Shown here piece by piece: positions 1 to 8,030 of a stretch of 64,000 nucleotides of DNA. The translations under genes and the position numbers were made by a program. Origin of the DNA: CBDBJK01 sp965206395 (GTDB taxonomy: Bacteria; Chloroflexota; Dehalococcoidia; Lucifugimonadales; CATOSD01); contig CBDBJK010000038.1 of the NCBI GenBank assembly GCA_965206395.1, positions 310,001 through 374,000 of the forward strand, given 5' to 3'. The notes under the pieces were generated by a model. That model saw only the letters and a list, made by a program, of their open reading frames with translations. It ran no database searches and was not told where the DNA came from. How positions within the stretch are numbered: position 1 is the first letter of the stretch; each line of letters starts with the position of its first letter.

Positions 1-501
1 AACCTGACCGCCAGTGGAATGCCCTGGGCATCGGTTATGATATGATGCCTGCTACCCGCCTTCGCCCTGTCCGTGGGGTTGGGGCCTGTTTTCTGCCCCC
101 AAAAACTGCTCGCACTGAAGCACTGTCCAGCACTGCGCGAGTCCAGTCTATGCGCTCAGCTGCTTGCAGGCGCTCAAGGCATACCAAGTGGATGCGCTCC
201 CAGACTCCCGACTGGTGCCAATCTCTGAGGCGCCTCCAGCAGGTCATCCCACTGCCACAGTCCATCTCCTTGGGTAGGTCTTCCCAGCCAATGCCTGTCT
301 TTAGCACGAACAGTATCCCACTTAGGACCTGTCTGTCAGGTATCCTGGGCCTTCCTCCTTTCGGCTTCGGTGGTTGTGGCGGCAGTAAAGGTTGCACCAG
401 TTCCCAGAATTCATCGCTTACAAGGGGCTTAGACATTAGGTCATCCTCCTCCAGAGAATGTCCAGATTCTAACCCCTTTTATTAGGTTTTGTTAGACGCT
501 C
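1..501 (-). mobile_element. ISa copy 1, IS5-family insertion sequence (5' part only)
   Basis: This is the start-side part of an 880-bp IS whose complete copies lie at 14170-15049 and 24422-25301. The terminal inverted repeat GAGCGTCTAACAAAACC (reverse strand) ends at 501, and it is followed by TTA, the same 3-bp flank as at the other two copies. The remainder lies outside the window. It differs from the other copies by at least one base (Gly for Ser near the end of orfA). It inserted 2 bp upstream of the amidase Shine-Dalgarno. Confidence 0.93.
35..436 (-). CDS. IS5-family transposase, first reading frame (orfA)
   Basis: This frame encodes the N-terminal half of a DDE transposase (133 aa), beginning MSKPLVSDEFWELVQPLLP. 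It contains the DUF4096-type domain (GGRPRIPDRQVLSGILFVLKTG, read in pieces) and the first catalytic Asp in VLDSASVRA. An AGGAGG lies just upstream of the ATG. The C-terminal half is in the -1 frame, and in this copy it runs off the window start. A T5G5 run followed by AGAAAAC is the probable slip region, because the -1 frame then reads the expected TGPNPTDR...GSKHH segment. Full-length expression needs ribosomal frameshifting, as is known for several IS5-family subgroups. Confidence 0.9.
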   Translation of the reverse strand: MSKPLVSDEFWELVQPLLPPQPPKPKGGRPRIPDRQVLSGILFVLKTGIGWEDLPKEMDCGSGMTCWRRLRDWHQSGVWERIHLVCLERLQAAERIDWTRAVLDSASVRAVFGGRKQAPTPRTGRRRVAGIIS

Positions 502-515
502 TTAGGAGGAAAATC

Positions 516-1907
516 GTGGATGAGATTATATACAGGTCGGCTACGTCGATAGCGAGGGCGATTCGTGATAAAGAGGTCTCTTCGGCAGAGGTCGTGGAGG
601 CGTTCCTGAGGCGCATCGAAGAGGTGAACCCAAAGCTCAATGCAGTCGTGCAGCTTGCGACAGACCGCGCACGCGCCGAGGCACGCGAAGCAGACGAAGC
701 CTTGTCTCGCGGCGAAAGCAAAGGCCCATTGCACGGCGTTCCCATCACCTTGAAGGACTCGCTGGACACCGAGGGCGTTATTACCACTGGAGGAACGAAA
801 GGCCGCGAATCCTTCATGCCTGAGCAAGACGCAACCGTAACAGCGCGTCTTCGTGGCGCTGGAGCTATCTTGATGGGCAAAACGAATACCCCAGAGCTAA
901 CCCTCGCCGGTGAGACCGCGAACCTCGTCTACGGGCGCACCAATAACCCGTATGATCTCTCACGTATGCCCGGCGGCAGCAGCGGAGGCGCGGGAGCAAT
1001 AGTTGCTTCGGGCGGCTCACCGCTAGACATGGGCAGCGACACAGGCGGCAGTATTCGTGGGCCTGCGCATTTCTGCGGCATCGCAGGCATCAAGCCCACC
1101 TCCGGGCGAGTGCCGAGGACAGGCCACATCGTCCCCTTCGGTATGGGCGCGCTGGACTCGCTGACGCAGATTGGCCCGATGGCGCGCTACGTCGAAGACC
1201 TCGCGCTTGCCTTGCCAATCATTTCAGGCCCGGACTGGCGCGACCCGGCAATCGTCTCGATGCCGCTTGGCGACCCCAGCGCAGTTGACCTCAAGAGCCT
1301 GCGCGTCGCTGTGCATACGGATAACGGCCTCATGACACCTACTCCCGAAACCATGGACGCGGTAAAGGCGGCGGCGAAGGCCCTTTCGGATGCCGGAGTT
1401 ACGGTGGAGGAGAATTGCCCCGCAGCATTACAGCAGATTACGGAGATAAACGTCCACTTCAACAGCGCGGATGGCCGCGCCTGGGTTCGCAGGCTTCTCG
1501 ATAAAGCAGGGACAACCGAGGTTCATCCATGGCTGCAAAGAAGGCTCGACGAGGCCGAGGTAATTCCCACAGCCGATTACACGGCGTTGCTGGAAATGGT
1601 GGATAACTATCGCAGCGAGATGCTCGGCTTCATGGAGGCCTACGACGCAATACTCTGCCCAGCTTGCGCCTTTCCCGCAACGGAGCACGAAGGCTCGTTC
1701 GACGATAGTATGAGAAAGGGCCTTTCGTACCTTGGCGCGTACAACATCACTGGCTGGCCGGGCGCGGTCGTTCGCGGCGGCACGTCGCCGGAGGGCCTGC
1801 CTATAGGCGTGCAGGTCGTGGCCCGGCCCTGGCGCGAAGACGTTGCGCTCGCATTGGCCCAACAGCTTGAGACAGCGCTGGGAGGCTGGCAGCGTCCCCC
1901 GCTCTAG
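516..1907 (+). CDS. Amidase signature family hydrolase
   Basis: A 463-aa amidase-signature enzyme, probably cytoplasmic, hydrolysing a C-N amide bond of unknown substrate. The Ser-cisSer-Lys triad is visible: Lys80 (PITLKDS), Ser155 in GGSSGG and Ser179 in GSDTGGSIR, followed by GIKPTSGRVPR. Length matches GatA-like and general amidases, but no gatB or gatC is adjacent, so a free-standing amidase is more likely than the tRNA amidotransferase subunit. I chose GTG 516 because AGGAGG sits at 504-509 with 6-nt spacing. A longer frame from TTG 489 starts inside the IS and is not credible. ISa copy 1 ends at 501, so any original promoter has been separated from the gene. The cupin gene follows after 10 bp, suggesting co-transcription. 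Confidence 0.9.
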   Translation: MDEIIYRSATSIARAIRDKEVSSAEVVEAFLRRIEEVNPKLNAVVQLATDRARAEAREADEALSRGESKGPLHGVPITLKDSLDTEGVITTGGTKGRESFMPEQDATVTARLRGAGAILMGKTNTPELTLAGETANLVYGRTNNPYDLSRMPGGSSGGAGAIVASGGSPLDMGSDTGGSIRGPAHFCGIAGIKPTSGRVPRTGHIVPFGMGALDSLTQIGPMARYVEDLALALPIISGPDWRDPAIVSMPLGDPSAVDLKSLRVAVHTDNGLMTPTPETMDAVKAAAKALSDAGVTVEENCPAALQQITEINVHFNSADGRAWVRRLLDKAGTTEVHPWLQRRLDEAEVIPTADYTALLEMVDNYRSEMLGFMEAYDAILCPACAFPATEHEGSFDDSMRKGLSYLGAYNITGWPGAVVRGGTSPEGLPIGVQVVARPWREDVALALAQQLETALGGWQRPPL

Positions 1908-1917
1908 GACTCCTGCA

Positions 1918-2307
1918 ATGAAAACAACGAGGTTGCCTGACGAGTACACTGTCCTCGCGCCGGACGGGTCGGAGATACGCGAGCTTGTAGCCATCAAGGG
2001 CGGCAGTATGGTGCATTGCACGCTTCCACCCGGCGCGACTTCGCTCGCCGTGGCGCACCGCACCGTTGAGGAGGTCTGGTTCTTTTTGAAGGGTCGCGGT
2101 CAGGTCTGGCAGAAGAACGACGAGCGCGAAACAGTCGTTGATGTCGAGCGGGGCGTGTCCCTGGCTATCGAGACTGGAACGCACTTTCAGTTTCGCAACA
2201 CGGGCGACGAAGACCTGTGCTTCATCATCGTCACAATGCCTCCCTGGTCTGGCGATGACGAGGCCATGAGGGTTCAAGATTACTGGGAAGTCAACCGAGA
2301 GTCTTGA
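1918..2307 (+). CDS. Cupin domain protein
   Basis: A 129-aa single-domain cupin. The region LPPGATSLAVAHRTVEEVWFF corresponds to cupin motif 1 (His and Glu ligands expected at AHRTVEE), and the C-terminal half around GTHFQFRNTGDEDL to motif 2, giving a metal-binding small beta-barrel. Start ATG 1918 lies 10 bp after the amidase stop; a longer frame beginning inside the amidase is unlikely. Such proteins often bind or isomerise small carboxylates or sugars, or act as sensors. The substrate cannot be told here. The tandem arrangement suggests a shared catabolic role with the amidase, which is inference. Confidence 0.8.
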   Translation: MKTTRLPDEYTVLAPDGSEIRELVAIKGGSMVHCTLPPGATSLAVAHRTVEEVWFFLKGRGQVWQKNDERETVVDVERGVSLAIETGTHFQFRNTGDEDLCFIIVTMPPWSGDDEAMRVQDYWEVNRES

Positions 2308-2318
2308 CGAGGCCGCGT

Positions 2319-3278
2319 TTACACGTCCACTTGTGAGCCTGGGAAGTTACGGTGTCCCTGGACGAACTCGCGCGCGCTGACTGCGCCTCGTCCTTCAAGC
2401 TGCACGCGCCGCAGTTCAAGGATGCCCTCGCCAGTGCCGATGCCAACGCCGACGCCGGTAAGCCACACGACCTGTCCCGCCGAAGCAGGTGCTTCATCCT
2501 CCGGCGCTATTGCAGAGGCTTCGACTATCTTGAGCGTTGCGCCACGCCAGTGAGTGAAAGTTCCCGGCCAGGGATGGTAAGCCCTCACCTGCCGCGCGAT
2601 GTATGCCGCCGAACGGCTCCAGTCTATCTCGCCATCCTCCTTGGAGAGGCGACTGGTAACGCTGACAAGGCTTTCGTCCTGGGGCTGTGCCTGAATCTCG
2701 CCGCGCTCCCATTTTGGCAAAACTTCTGTTAGCAGACTGGCGCCTACTTCGAACAGGCGCGTCGTCAAGGCTTCGGCGGTCTCGTCAGGGTTGATGGGCG
2801 TCTCTCGCTGGGCCAGCAGAGGGCCAGAATCCATGCCCTCGTCGAGCTTCATGACGGTAACACCAGTGACGGCATCGCCGCTGAGGACCGCCGCCACGAC
2901 CGGGGACGCCCCCCTGTACCTGGGCAGTAAAGATGGATGGATGTTCAGGCAGCCGAGACGCGGCATGTTGAGGGTATCCGTCGGGAGGAACAAGCCGTAT
3001 GCCGCCACGACGACGACATCAGGCGTTAGCAGCGCCATCTCTTGACGGGCCTTCTCGTCCCGTCTGAGAGAGGACGGTTGGAACACTGGCAGCCCACGCT
3101 CCAACGCTGCCAACTTCACAGGCGGGGCCATAAGTCGCTTCCCTCTGCCGGTGGGCCTGTCGCGCCGGGTGTACACACCAACGATGTGATATCCTTCATC
3201 CACAAGCGCGGTCAGCACGGGAACGGAGAAAATAGGTGTCCCCATGAAGACGACTTTTAGAGGATTGTCAGCGCTCAC
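2319..3278 (-). CDS. fmt: Methionyl-tRNA formyltransferase
   Basis: Transfers a formyl group from 10-formyl-tetrahydrofolate to initiator Met-tRNA. The N-terminal formyltransferase domain starts LKVVFMGTPIFSVPVL. The folate/catalytic block reads LNIHPSLLPRYRGASPV with the catalytic Asn and His, and the Asp lies in MKLDEGMDSGPLL. The C-terminal tRNA-binding domain follows (about residues 205-319). I prefer GTG 3278 because GGAG lies 6 nt upstream on the minus strand; ATG 3305, 27 nt further out, has no ribosome site and would add residues absent from the family. The gene converges with the amidase-cupin pair. It usually sits with def, but no peptide deformylase gene is visible here. Confidence 0.95.
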   Translation of the reverse strand: MSADNPLKVVFMGTPIFSVPVLTALVDEGYHIVGVYTRRDRPTGRGKRLMAPPVKLAALERGLPVFQPSSLRRDEKARQEMALLTPDVVVVAAYGLFLPTDTLNMPRLGCLNIHPSLLPRYRGASPVVAAVLSGDAVTGVTVMKLDEGMDSGPLLAQRETPINPDETAEALTTRLFEVGASLLTEVLPKWERGEIQAQPQDESLVSVTSRLSKEDGEIDWSRSAAYIARQVRAYHPWPGTFTHWRGATLKIVEASAIAPEDEAPASAGQVVWLTGVGVGIGTGEGILELRRVQLEGRGAVSAREFVQGHRNFPGSQVDV

Positions 3279-3320
3279 TATCGGCTCCGTTCGCAAATTT
3301 TTCATATTTTCAGAGCGGAA

Positions 3321-3602
3321 TCAGAAATCTTGGTAGATGTCTTTTCGGTGACCAATGCGCTTGACGATTACCTCTCGCTTCCTAATCTCGTACACCAATC
3401 TATAGCGGTAAGTTACTGTGTAACGCCAGTCAGTTCGGGAGATCTTTCTTATTCGGCCCTCAACCTCAGCGTTTGGATAGGGATTCTTGCGTAACTGTTC
3501 AAACGCCCTATCATAGGCTTCTCTCTCACTAGAAAGGATACTGGTGTTAAGGCGTTCATAATCTTTCTGGGCAGGTCTGGTGAACTCGATGCTATAGCCC
3601 AA
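3321..3602 (-). CDS. RelE/ParE-family toxin
   Basis: A 93-aa protein with the RelE/YoeB-type fold pattern: N-terminal YSIEFTRPAQKDYERL helix start, central GRIRKIS..WRYTV, and C-terminal YRLVYEIRKREVIVKRIGHRKDIYQDF with the Arg and His residues typical of ribosome-dependent mRNA interferases. The start appears to be TTG 3602, overlapping the upstream gene by 11 nt, which indicates translational coupling to a partner made first, as in type II toxin-antitoxin operons. A shorter start cannot be excluded. The toxin assignment is family-based; whether it is active is unknown. Confidence 0.82.
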   Translation of the reverse strand: MGYSIEFTRPAQKDYERLNTSILSSEREAYDRAFEQLRKNPYPNAEVEGRIRKISRTDWRYTVTYRYRLVYEIRKREVIVKRIGHRKDIYQDF

Positions 3603-4272
3603 GTCCCTGCCTTACTTCTTCGTAACTTACAGTGTCATCTTCAGCTTCATCATCAAGGGTTTGTCCAAGGAAAACGTCCTCAATCTCGGTCATGTACTTA
3701 TCCAGAGCGTTTATCAAAAGTGGTATTGATTCTAATTCCCAATCTTCAACATCAAGCAATATGGGGAAAATCGCCGTTTTGAGGGCTTGACTGAATTGCA
3801 CTGCTGTGCCTATAAGTGGGAAAATAGTGGTTAACCTATACGAATTGGTGGTTCGTAGGGTATTAATTATCCATTCATCGAAGCCTTCTGCACTTTCTAG
3901 CGCGCCCAAAAGCTGGTTGTGTAGGTCTTCCCCTAGCAAATCTACCTTGTCTTCTGCAGCCTGGTACATATTCCGGTACGAAATCTTGGTTATTTCGACA
4001 AGAGCGTCTAAGACCTGGCTATTTCCAGTCAGAACATCTACTAATGGTTGGCCAAGCCTGTCGGCAGTTACAGCGATTTCCCTGGCGATACGCGGTAACA
4101 TTGTATTTAGTTCTCTTTGAGATTTGACTTTCATCAAGGGTGCAGCCGAGCTAAAGCTGCTTCGCCCTATTTCCAGAATTATTCTGATCTGGGCATCGCT
4201 CAGACGCTCCCTCAGAAAATCGAGAGTGCTGTTTCCCTCATCGATGTTTGGGGGGAATAGAATTGTTGTCAT
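3592..4272 (-). CDS. Hypothetical 226-aa helical protein, likely partner (antitoxin) of the RelE toxin
   Basis: I do not recognise the main domain. The protein is predicted mostly alpha-helical, begins MTTILFPPNIDEG, and ends in an acidic stretch (DDEAEDD) followed by VSYEEVRQGLGL, which resembles the C-terminal toxin-binding tail of many RelB/Phd/RHH antitoxins (pattern S-x-E-E-V-x-x-x-L-G-L). ATG 4272 is preceded by GGAG with 6-nt spacing; the TTG 30 nt upstream is less likely. Its end overlaps the toxin start. At 226 aa it is about three times larger than usual antitoxins, so it may be an antitoxin with an added regulatory or sensing domain, or an unrelated protein that acquired the tail. 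The gene is visibly AT-richer than its neighbours. Confidence 0.55.
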   Translation of the reverse strand: MTTILFPPNIDEGNSTLDFLRERLSDAQIRIILEIGRSSFSSAAPLMKVKSQRELNTMLPRIAREIAVTADRLGQPLVDVLTGNSQVLDALVEITKISYRNMYQAAEDKVDLLGEDLHNQLLGALESAEGFDEWIINTLRTTNSYRLTTIFPLIGTAVQFSQALKTAIFPILLDVEDWELESIPLLINALDKYMTEIEDVFLGQTLDDEAEDDTVSYEEVRQGLGL

Positions 4273-4438
4273 ATTTGACTCCGTATTGCCCACTATCAAC
4301 AATCAGTAGCGGCTCTTGGCTGTATTGTAACATCACCTATGGGTGTCATCACTTGCCTAAAGGTTTTCGATTGTATTTGAATTTCCTATTGTAATCCATA
4401 TCGCGCAAGACCGCGCGGAAAATTATCTGAGGAGGCTA

Positions 4439-5675
4439 GTGGTTCAACGTTTTTGTATTGATGGGTAGAGTGACTTTAGCTTGATGCGCGCATCCTCAGT
4501 AGTGAAGCGCCAATCCACTCGTATCACATCCCGGTTGCGTTGATTCTGCCAAGCATTGACCTCGCCGCGCAGGATGTCTTGATTGGCAATCCGTCGGTCC
4601 AGGCACTGTCGAGCCAGCACACCGATCTCTATCTCCGCCATATTCAACCAACTCCCGTGTTTGGGAGTGTAGTGTATCTCCAGTCGCTCAGCTATACGCC
4701 TCGCCTCAGCAGGCTCGAATGCCTCGTATAGCGAGGACAGCTTGTGAGTGTTGAGATTGTCCATTACCAGCACGATCCGGTCTCTGTCAGGGTAGTCCTC
4801 GTCGACCAGTTTCTTTATCACATGCGCCCAGTCCACCTTCGTGCGACGCTCTCTGACCTCGACTCGGCGCCATCCGTCCAACGGTGCAAACAGCATGAAC
4901 AGGCTGCTCACTCCATTGCGCTCGTATTCGTAGTCGTATGCCGCCGATAAGCCGGGCGCTGCGGGACGCGGCACTCGCGTCTCCTTGACTTGCTGTTTGC
5001 TCGTCTCATCCATGCACACCAGAACCTCATTCCCATCGTACGGCCGTTGGTAGACCTCCAGTACGTCTTCCATCGCGCACACAAACTCCGCGCTCTGACC
5101 GGGCGGGATGCACCAACTCTGCTTCAGCCACGGCTTCAGTTCGTTTTTTTTTAAGCGCCTGGCGAACCGTCTCGGTGCTAATGGTCCCGACTATCTCACA
5201 CTCGACCAACTGGTCAGCCAACAGCTTCAGGGTCCAACTGGCACGCCCCTCCGGCGGTTCCCCGCAGGCCATCGCTATCAACCGTGCTTCACCTTCGCCG
5301 TCCAGTCTCTTTTGACGCCGACGCAGTTGCTTTTTGCGATTCAGCGCAGACTCAACCCCCTCCTCCACACAGCGCTTGCGTATTCGCTCGACCGTTGACT
5401 GTCCCACACCGAGCGCGCTGGTGATGTCCGCGTCCTTCATTCCCCCGTCCGAGCGTGACTCATCGCTCATCAGCAGAATGCGCGCATGGGTCTGTTTGTA
5501 CGCCGCAGCCCGACCGCGTGAGACCAAGGCGTTGAGTTCCTGTTGTTCGTCGGTAGTCAGTCTGATACGGTACTTCTTGGTAGACATCATGGTTCCTCCT
5601 CGGTTCAACGTTACGATTGAACCCCCAAGAGGAACAATGACTATCATGGTATTCATTTCAATGATGTTGGACCAC
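4439..5675 (-). mobile_element. IS630-family element, copy A (1237 bp)
   Basis: A complete element. The termini GTGGTTCAAC (4439) and GTTGGACCAC (ending 5675) form imperfect inverted repeats, flanked by TA duplications within CTAG on both sides, as known for IS630/Tc1-mariner elements. The same element occurs at 20141, 27875, 29125, 49923 and 53407. It lies between the toxin operon and a membrane-protein gene. Confidence 0.95.
4444..5590 (-). CDS. IS630-family transposase, two overlapping frames joined by slippage
   Basis: Frame A (5027-5590, start ATG 5590 after GGAGG) encodes the N-terminal helix-turn-helix region with a Homeodomain-like segment (KDADITSALGVGQSTVERIRKR). Frame B (ending 4444) encodes the DDE domain: VCMDETSKQQ, IVLVMDNLNTHK and YTPKHGSWLNMAEIEIGVL contain the catalytic D, D and E. 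The frames are linked at an A9 tract (complement at 5144-5152): with eight A residues the frame reads LKKNELKPWLKQSWCIPP straight into frame B. A palindrome GGTTCAA...TTGAACC just upstream of the start could fold over the ribosome site in read-through transcripts. Confidence 0.92.
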
Positions 5676-5749
5676 TAGGCGTTGCAAGTAATGTCGGTTA
5701 GACTGTCGGGATGAATCAACCGCAATATATAAAGACATAACGCAAAGAA

Positions 5750-7084
5750 ATGTGGATTCTCCTGGTATCAGCCTTTCCTGAGTTCCTGCGCTCGAACCTG
5801 GTGCTGGCGCATCCCGGAGATAGAGCAAGTCGCGGCTTCCATCTGGACGCCGTGGACGTAGGCCCCGCGCTCGCCGCCACGCTCGTCTTCGGAGCCATCG
5901 GACTTGGATTTTACTTTTTCCTGAACAGGGGGAGCCGCCGGAGTCAATGGCTCGTTGCTCCCGACGAGCAAGTGATCTTGAACCGCGCCTACAGCCTCAT
6001 GTGGGCCGCTTTCTACTTCACCCTGGTCGCCTTCACCGTTGGCATTTCGTGGGACAGCTCATTTCACACCACGCAGCCATTCGAGGATTTCTACTCGGCT
6101 CCCCACCTCTTCATCTACACCATGACTGGCGTATCAATTCTGCTCGCGCTTCTTCTCGCGTCCCGCGCCTCGAAGTGGAGATGGTTTGGCCCTGTGCTTC
6201 CCTTCCCCGGAATACCCGGCTCGCTTCTTATCATGGTGGGTGGGGCGGGCACGATTCTGCTTTCAGGGTTCTTCGACCTCATCTGGCACACCAACTTCGG
6301 TCTGGACGAGACCAACCTATCGTTCCCGCATTCGATGCTTGGATGGGGTCTGTTGATTACGATACTCGGTGCGCTTTCTTCTATCATCGCATTGAGGTCG
6401 TACAGGCCGCCCTCGACACTGGTTATGGCGGTTTTGGGCGCGCTCATCATTGCCGCATCAGCCGCGCCGGTAATGGGGCCTTACTACAAGAACGAGACGC
6501 CCGCGAAGGTGGAGCGAATAGCCGACATCCCGGTCCTCAAGGACTCCCCAGACGCTCAACGCACCTTTCAAATCTATCTGGAGAGGAACATCAACCGCAC
6601 CAATCCGGTCTTCATTCTTCTTGCGGCGCTGTGGGCTGGCGCTGTCCTCGCGTTCCTGCGGCAACTCATTCCTCGCGCCAGGCTGCTGTTCGGAATCGTG
6701 CTTCTGGGGGGACGCGGCACGGCGCGCGCTTTTGACCTGCTCGACGACCCTGCGTCATGGCTGCCCCTGCCACTGTTCCCTGCCCTGCTCATACTCATGA
6801 CACTGCCCCGCCTTGGCGTGCCCGAACGCTGGTCGTGGGGAGTCGCAGGGCTGGTCAACGGACTGCTCATAGCCGCCATATGGACGCGCTCGCCTATCGG
6901 AGTCGTCTTCATGATACTTGGCGTGCCCATCATACTTCTGGGCGTCGCAATCGGGCGGAGGCTCTACGACGTCATCGAGCGGCCTACCCAGAGAGGCGTC
7001 TGGACATTTCTCGTCGCCGGGGCCATCGGAGTGCCGCTCCTTCGGGGAATCGTTGACCTCATCTTCCGCGCCACAACCACGTAA
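5750..7084 (+). CDS. Polytopic membrane protein of unknown function
   Basis: A 444-aa protein with roughly ten hydrophobic segments. I cannot assign a family. The N-terminus is followed by LAHPGDRASRGFHLDAVDVGP, then membrane segments from about residue 40. Two His/Asp/Trp-containing loops stand out: GISWDSSFHTTQPFEDFYSAPH and GFFDLIWHTNFGLDETNLSFPHSMLGWG (in pieces). These could bind metal or heme, or face a quinone or copper site. The start ATG 5750 has only a weak ribosome site, and IS630 copy A ends 75 bp upstream, so the true 5' end or promoter may have been altered. Convergent with the DUF192 lipoprotein gene. Confidence 0.65.
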   Translation: MWILLVSAFPEFLRSNLVLAHPGDRASRGFHLDAVDVGPALAATLVFGAIGLGFYFFLNRGSRRSQWLVAPDEQVILNRAYSLMWAAFYFTLVAFTVGISWDSSFHTTQPFEDFYSAPHLFIYTMTGVSILLALLLASRASKWRWFGPVLPFPGIPGSLLIMVGGAGTILLSGFFDLIWHTNFGLDETNLSFPHSMLGWGLLITILGALSSIIALRSYRPPSTLVMAVLGALIIAASAAPVMGPYYKNETPAKVERIADIPVLKDSPDAQRTFQIYLERNINRTNPVFILLAALWAGAVLAFLRQLIPRARLLFGIVLLGGRGTARAFDLLDDPASWLPLPLFPALLILMTLPRLGVPERWSWGVAGLVNGLLIAAIWTRSPIGVVFMILGVPIILLGVAIGRRLYDVIERPTQRGVWTFLVAGAIGVPLLRGIVDLIFRATTT

Positions 7085-7109
7085 AACCCTCGGTCTGATT
7101 GCAGAGATG

Positions 7110-7805
7110 TCAGCAGCCCGCGCCATTCACCGACGAGACGGAAAACCCGGAAAAGCTCACCCTATCACCTACGTTTATCTCGTACCGACTGGCCTCGCCC
7201 GCGTTGATCTCGAAGTTGTAGGCCACAGGCACGGCAGGCCCGTACGTGGGCAGTGCGCTGTCCGCCGTGCCAAGGGGAGGATTGGGAACGTCTGGCGTGA
7301 TGTCCACCACCGTGCAGTCCTCACCTACCCAGACGAAATCCAGCGGAAATCGCATCTCCTTCATCCAGAAGGCTGAGCGTCGCGTGCTCGTGAAAACAAA
7401 GAGCATTCCGGTCTTGGGCGTCAGGCTCTCCCGATACGACAGCCCTCTCGTACGATCGGCGGGGGTTTGTGCGACCTCGGCCTCGAATACTACACCGCCG
7501 ATGGTTACGGTAGGGGTTGGGGGTTGGGGGTTGGGGGTTGGGATGGCTGTCGACGTAGGGGTAGGAGAAGCGTTGGGCGTGGTTTCGGGTGTGGCAGTTA
7601 CAGTGGGAATTGCCGTCGTAGTGGGCGCAGCGGTGGCAGAGGCAACGGGCGTTGACGAAGAGGTTGCCGTAGCATCGAAAGCCGAAGAAGAAGAGGTAGT
7701 GGGTACAGGTGTCGAAGACGGCGTGGCATCAGTTGTGCCACAGCCGGTCGCGGCTATAAAAGATAGAAGCAATAGCGCAAAAGAGAAGGCCAATACCTTC
7801 CTCAC
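7110..7805 (-). CDS. DUF192 lipoprotein with low-complexity Thr/Pro linker
   Basis: A 231-aa exported protein. Residues 1-22 form a lipoprotein signal peptide (hydrophobic core then ATGC lipobox). Residues 25-95 are a Thr/Ser/Pro/Ala-rich linker. The C-terminal DUF192 domain runs from VTIGGVVFEAEVAQTPADRTRGLSYRESL through GMLFVF, the characteristic FWMKEMRFPLDFVWVG, and NFEINAGEASRYEINVGDRV. DUF192 proteins are small exported or cell-surface proteins of unknown biochemical role. The linker coding region holds a G-quadruplex-like tract on the opposite strand (7513-7542). Confidence 0.88.
   Translation of the reverse strand: MRKVLAFSFALLLLSFIAATGCGTTDATPSSTPVPTTSSSSAFDATATSSSTPVASATAAPTTTAIPTVTATPETTPNASPTPTSTAIPTPNPQPPTPTVTIGGVVFEAEVAQTPADRTRGLSYRESLTPKTGMLFVFTSTRRSAFWMKEMRFPLDFVWVGEDCTVVDITPDVPNPPLGTADSALPTYGPAVPVAYNFEINAGEASRYEINVGDRVSFSGFSVSSVNGAGC
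7513..7542 (+). other. G-quadruplex-like tract
   Basis: Five G runs of 3-5 bases separated by TT: G4-TT-G5-TT-G5-TT-G5-TT-G3. It lies on the strand opposite (template for) the DUF192 lipoprotein mRNA and encodes part of its Pro-rich linker. It fits the four-run rule for intramolecular quadruplexes; function is untested. Confidence 0.7.
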
Positions 7806-7867
7806 GTGGACTGAGGGGGTAGGTATTTGCCATAAAATATCGTTGTTTTGCTATTCAGCGAACCGAC

Positions 7868-7980
7868 CTCACCCCAACTGTTCATAAGCAAACCCTATTT
7901 ATGGTCGCCCCTCTCCTTTCAAGGAGAGGGGCCGCCTAGACATACTTCAAGCCCGAAATGACGCGGGGTGAGGTTGGTAG
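7868..7980. repeat. Palindromic intergenic repeat (CCCTCACC/GGTGAGG family)
   Basis: Contains GACCTCACCCC on the left, an inner hairpin GCCCCTCTCCTT/AAGGAGAGGGGC at about 7908-7931, and GGGGTGAGGT on the right. It is a nested palindrome of the same family as 10557-10643, 11783-11871, 22850-23052 and 39262-39395. It lies between divergently placed mutS2 3' and lipoprotein 5' ends. Confidence 0.75.
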
Positions 7981-8030
7981 GCAGCAGCAGAGAATGATAT
8001 TCTGGAATTTACCTATCCCTCAGCAAGCAT

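Noticed and set aside
42..485. 147-codon plus-strand frame opposite the ISa transposase (also near 14186 and 24438 on minus)
   Set aside because: It is the antisense of the transposase gene, recurs only with the IS and has no ribosome site.
5108..5678. Plus-strand frames of 96 and 114 codons in IS630 copy A and their equivalents in the other copies
   Set aside because: They are antisense shadows of the transposase frames.
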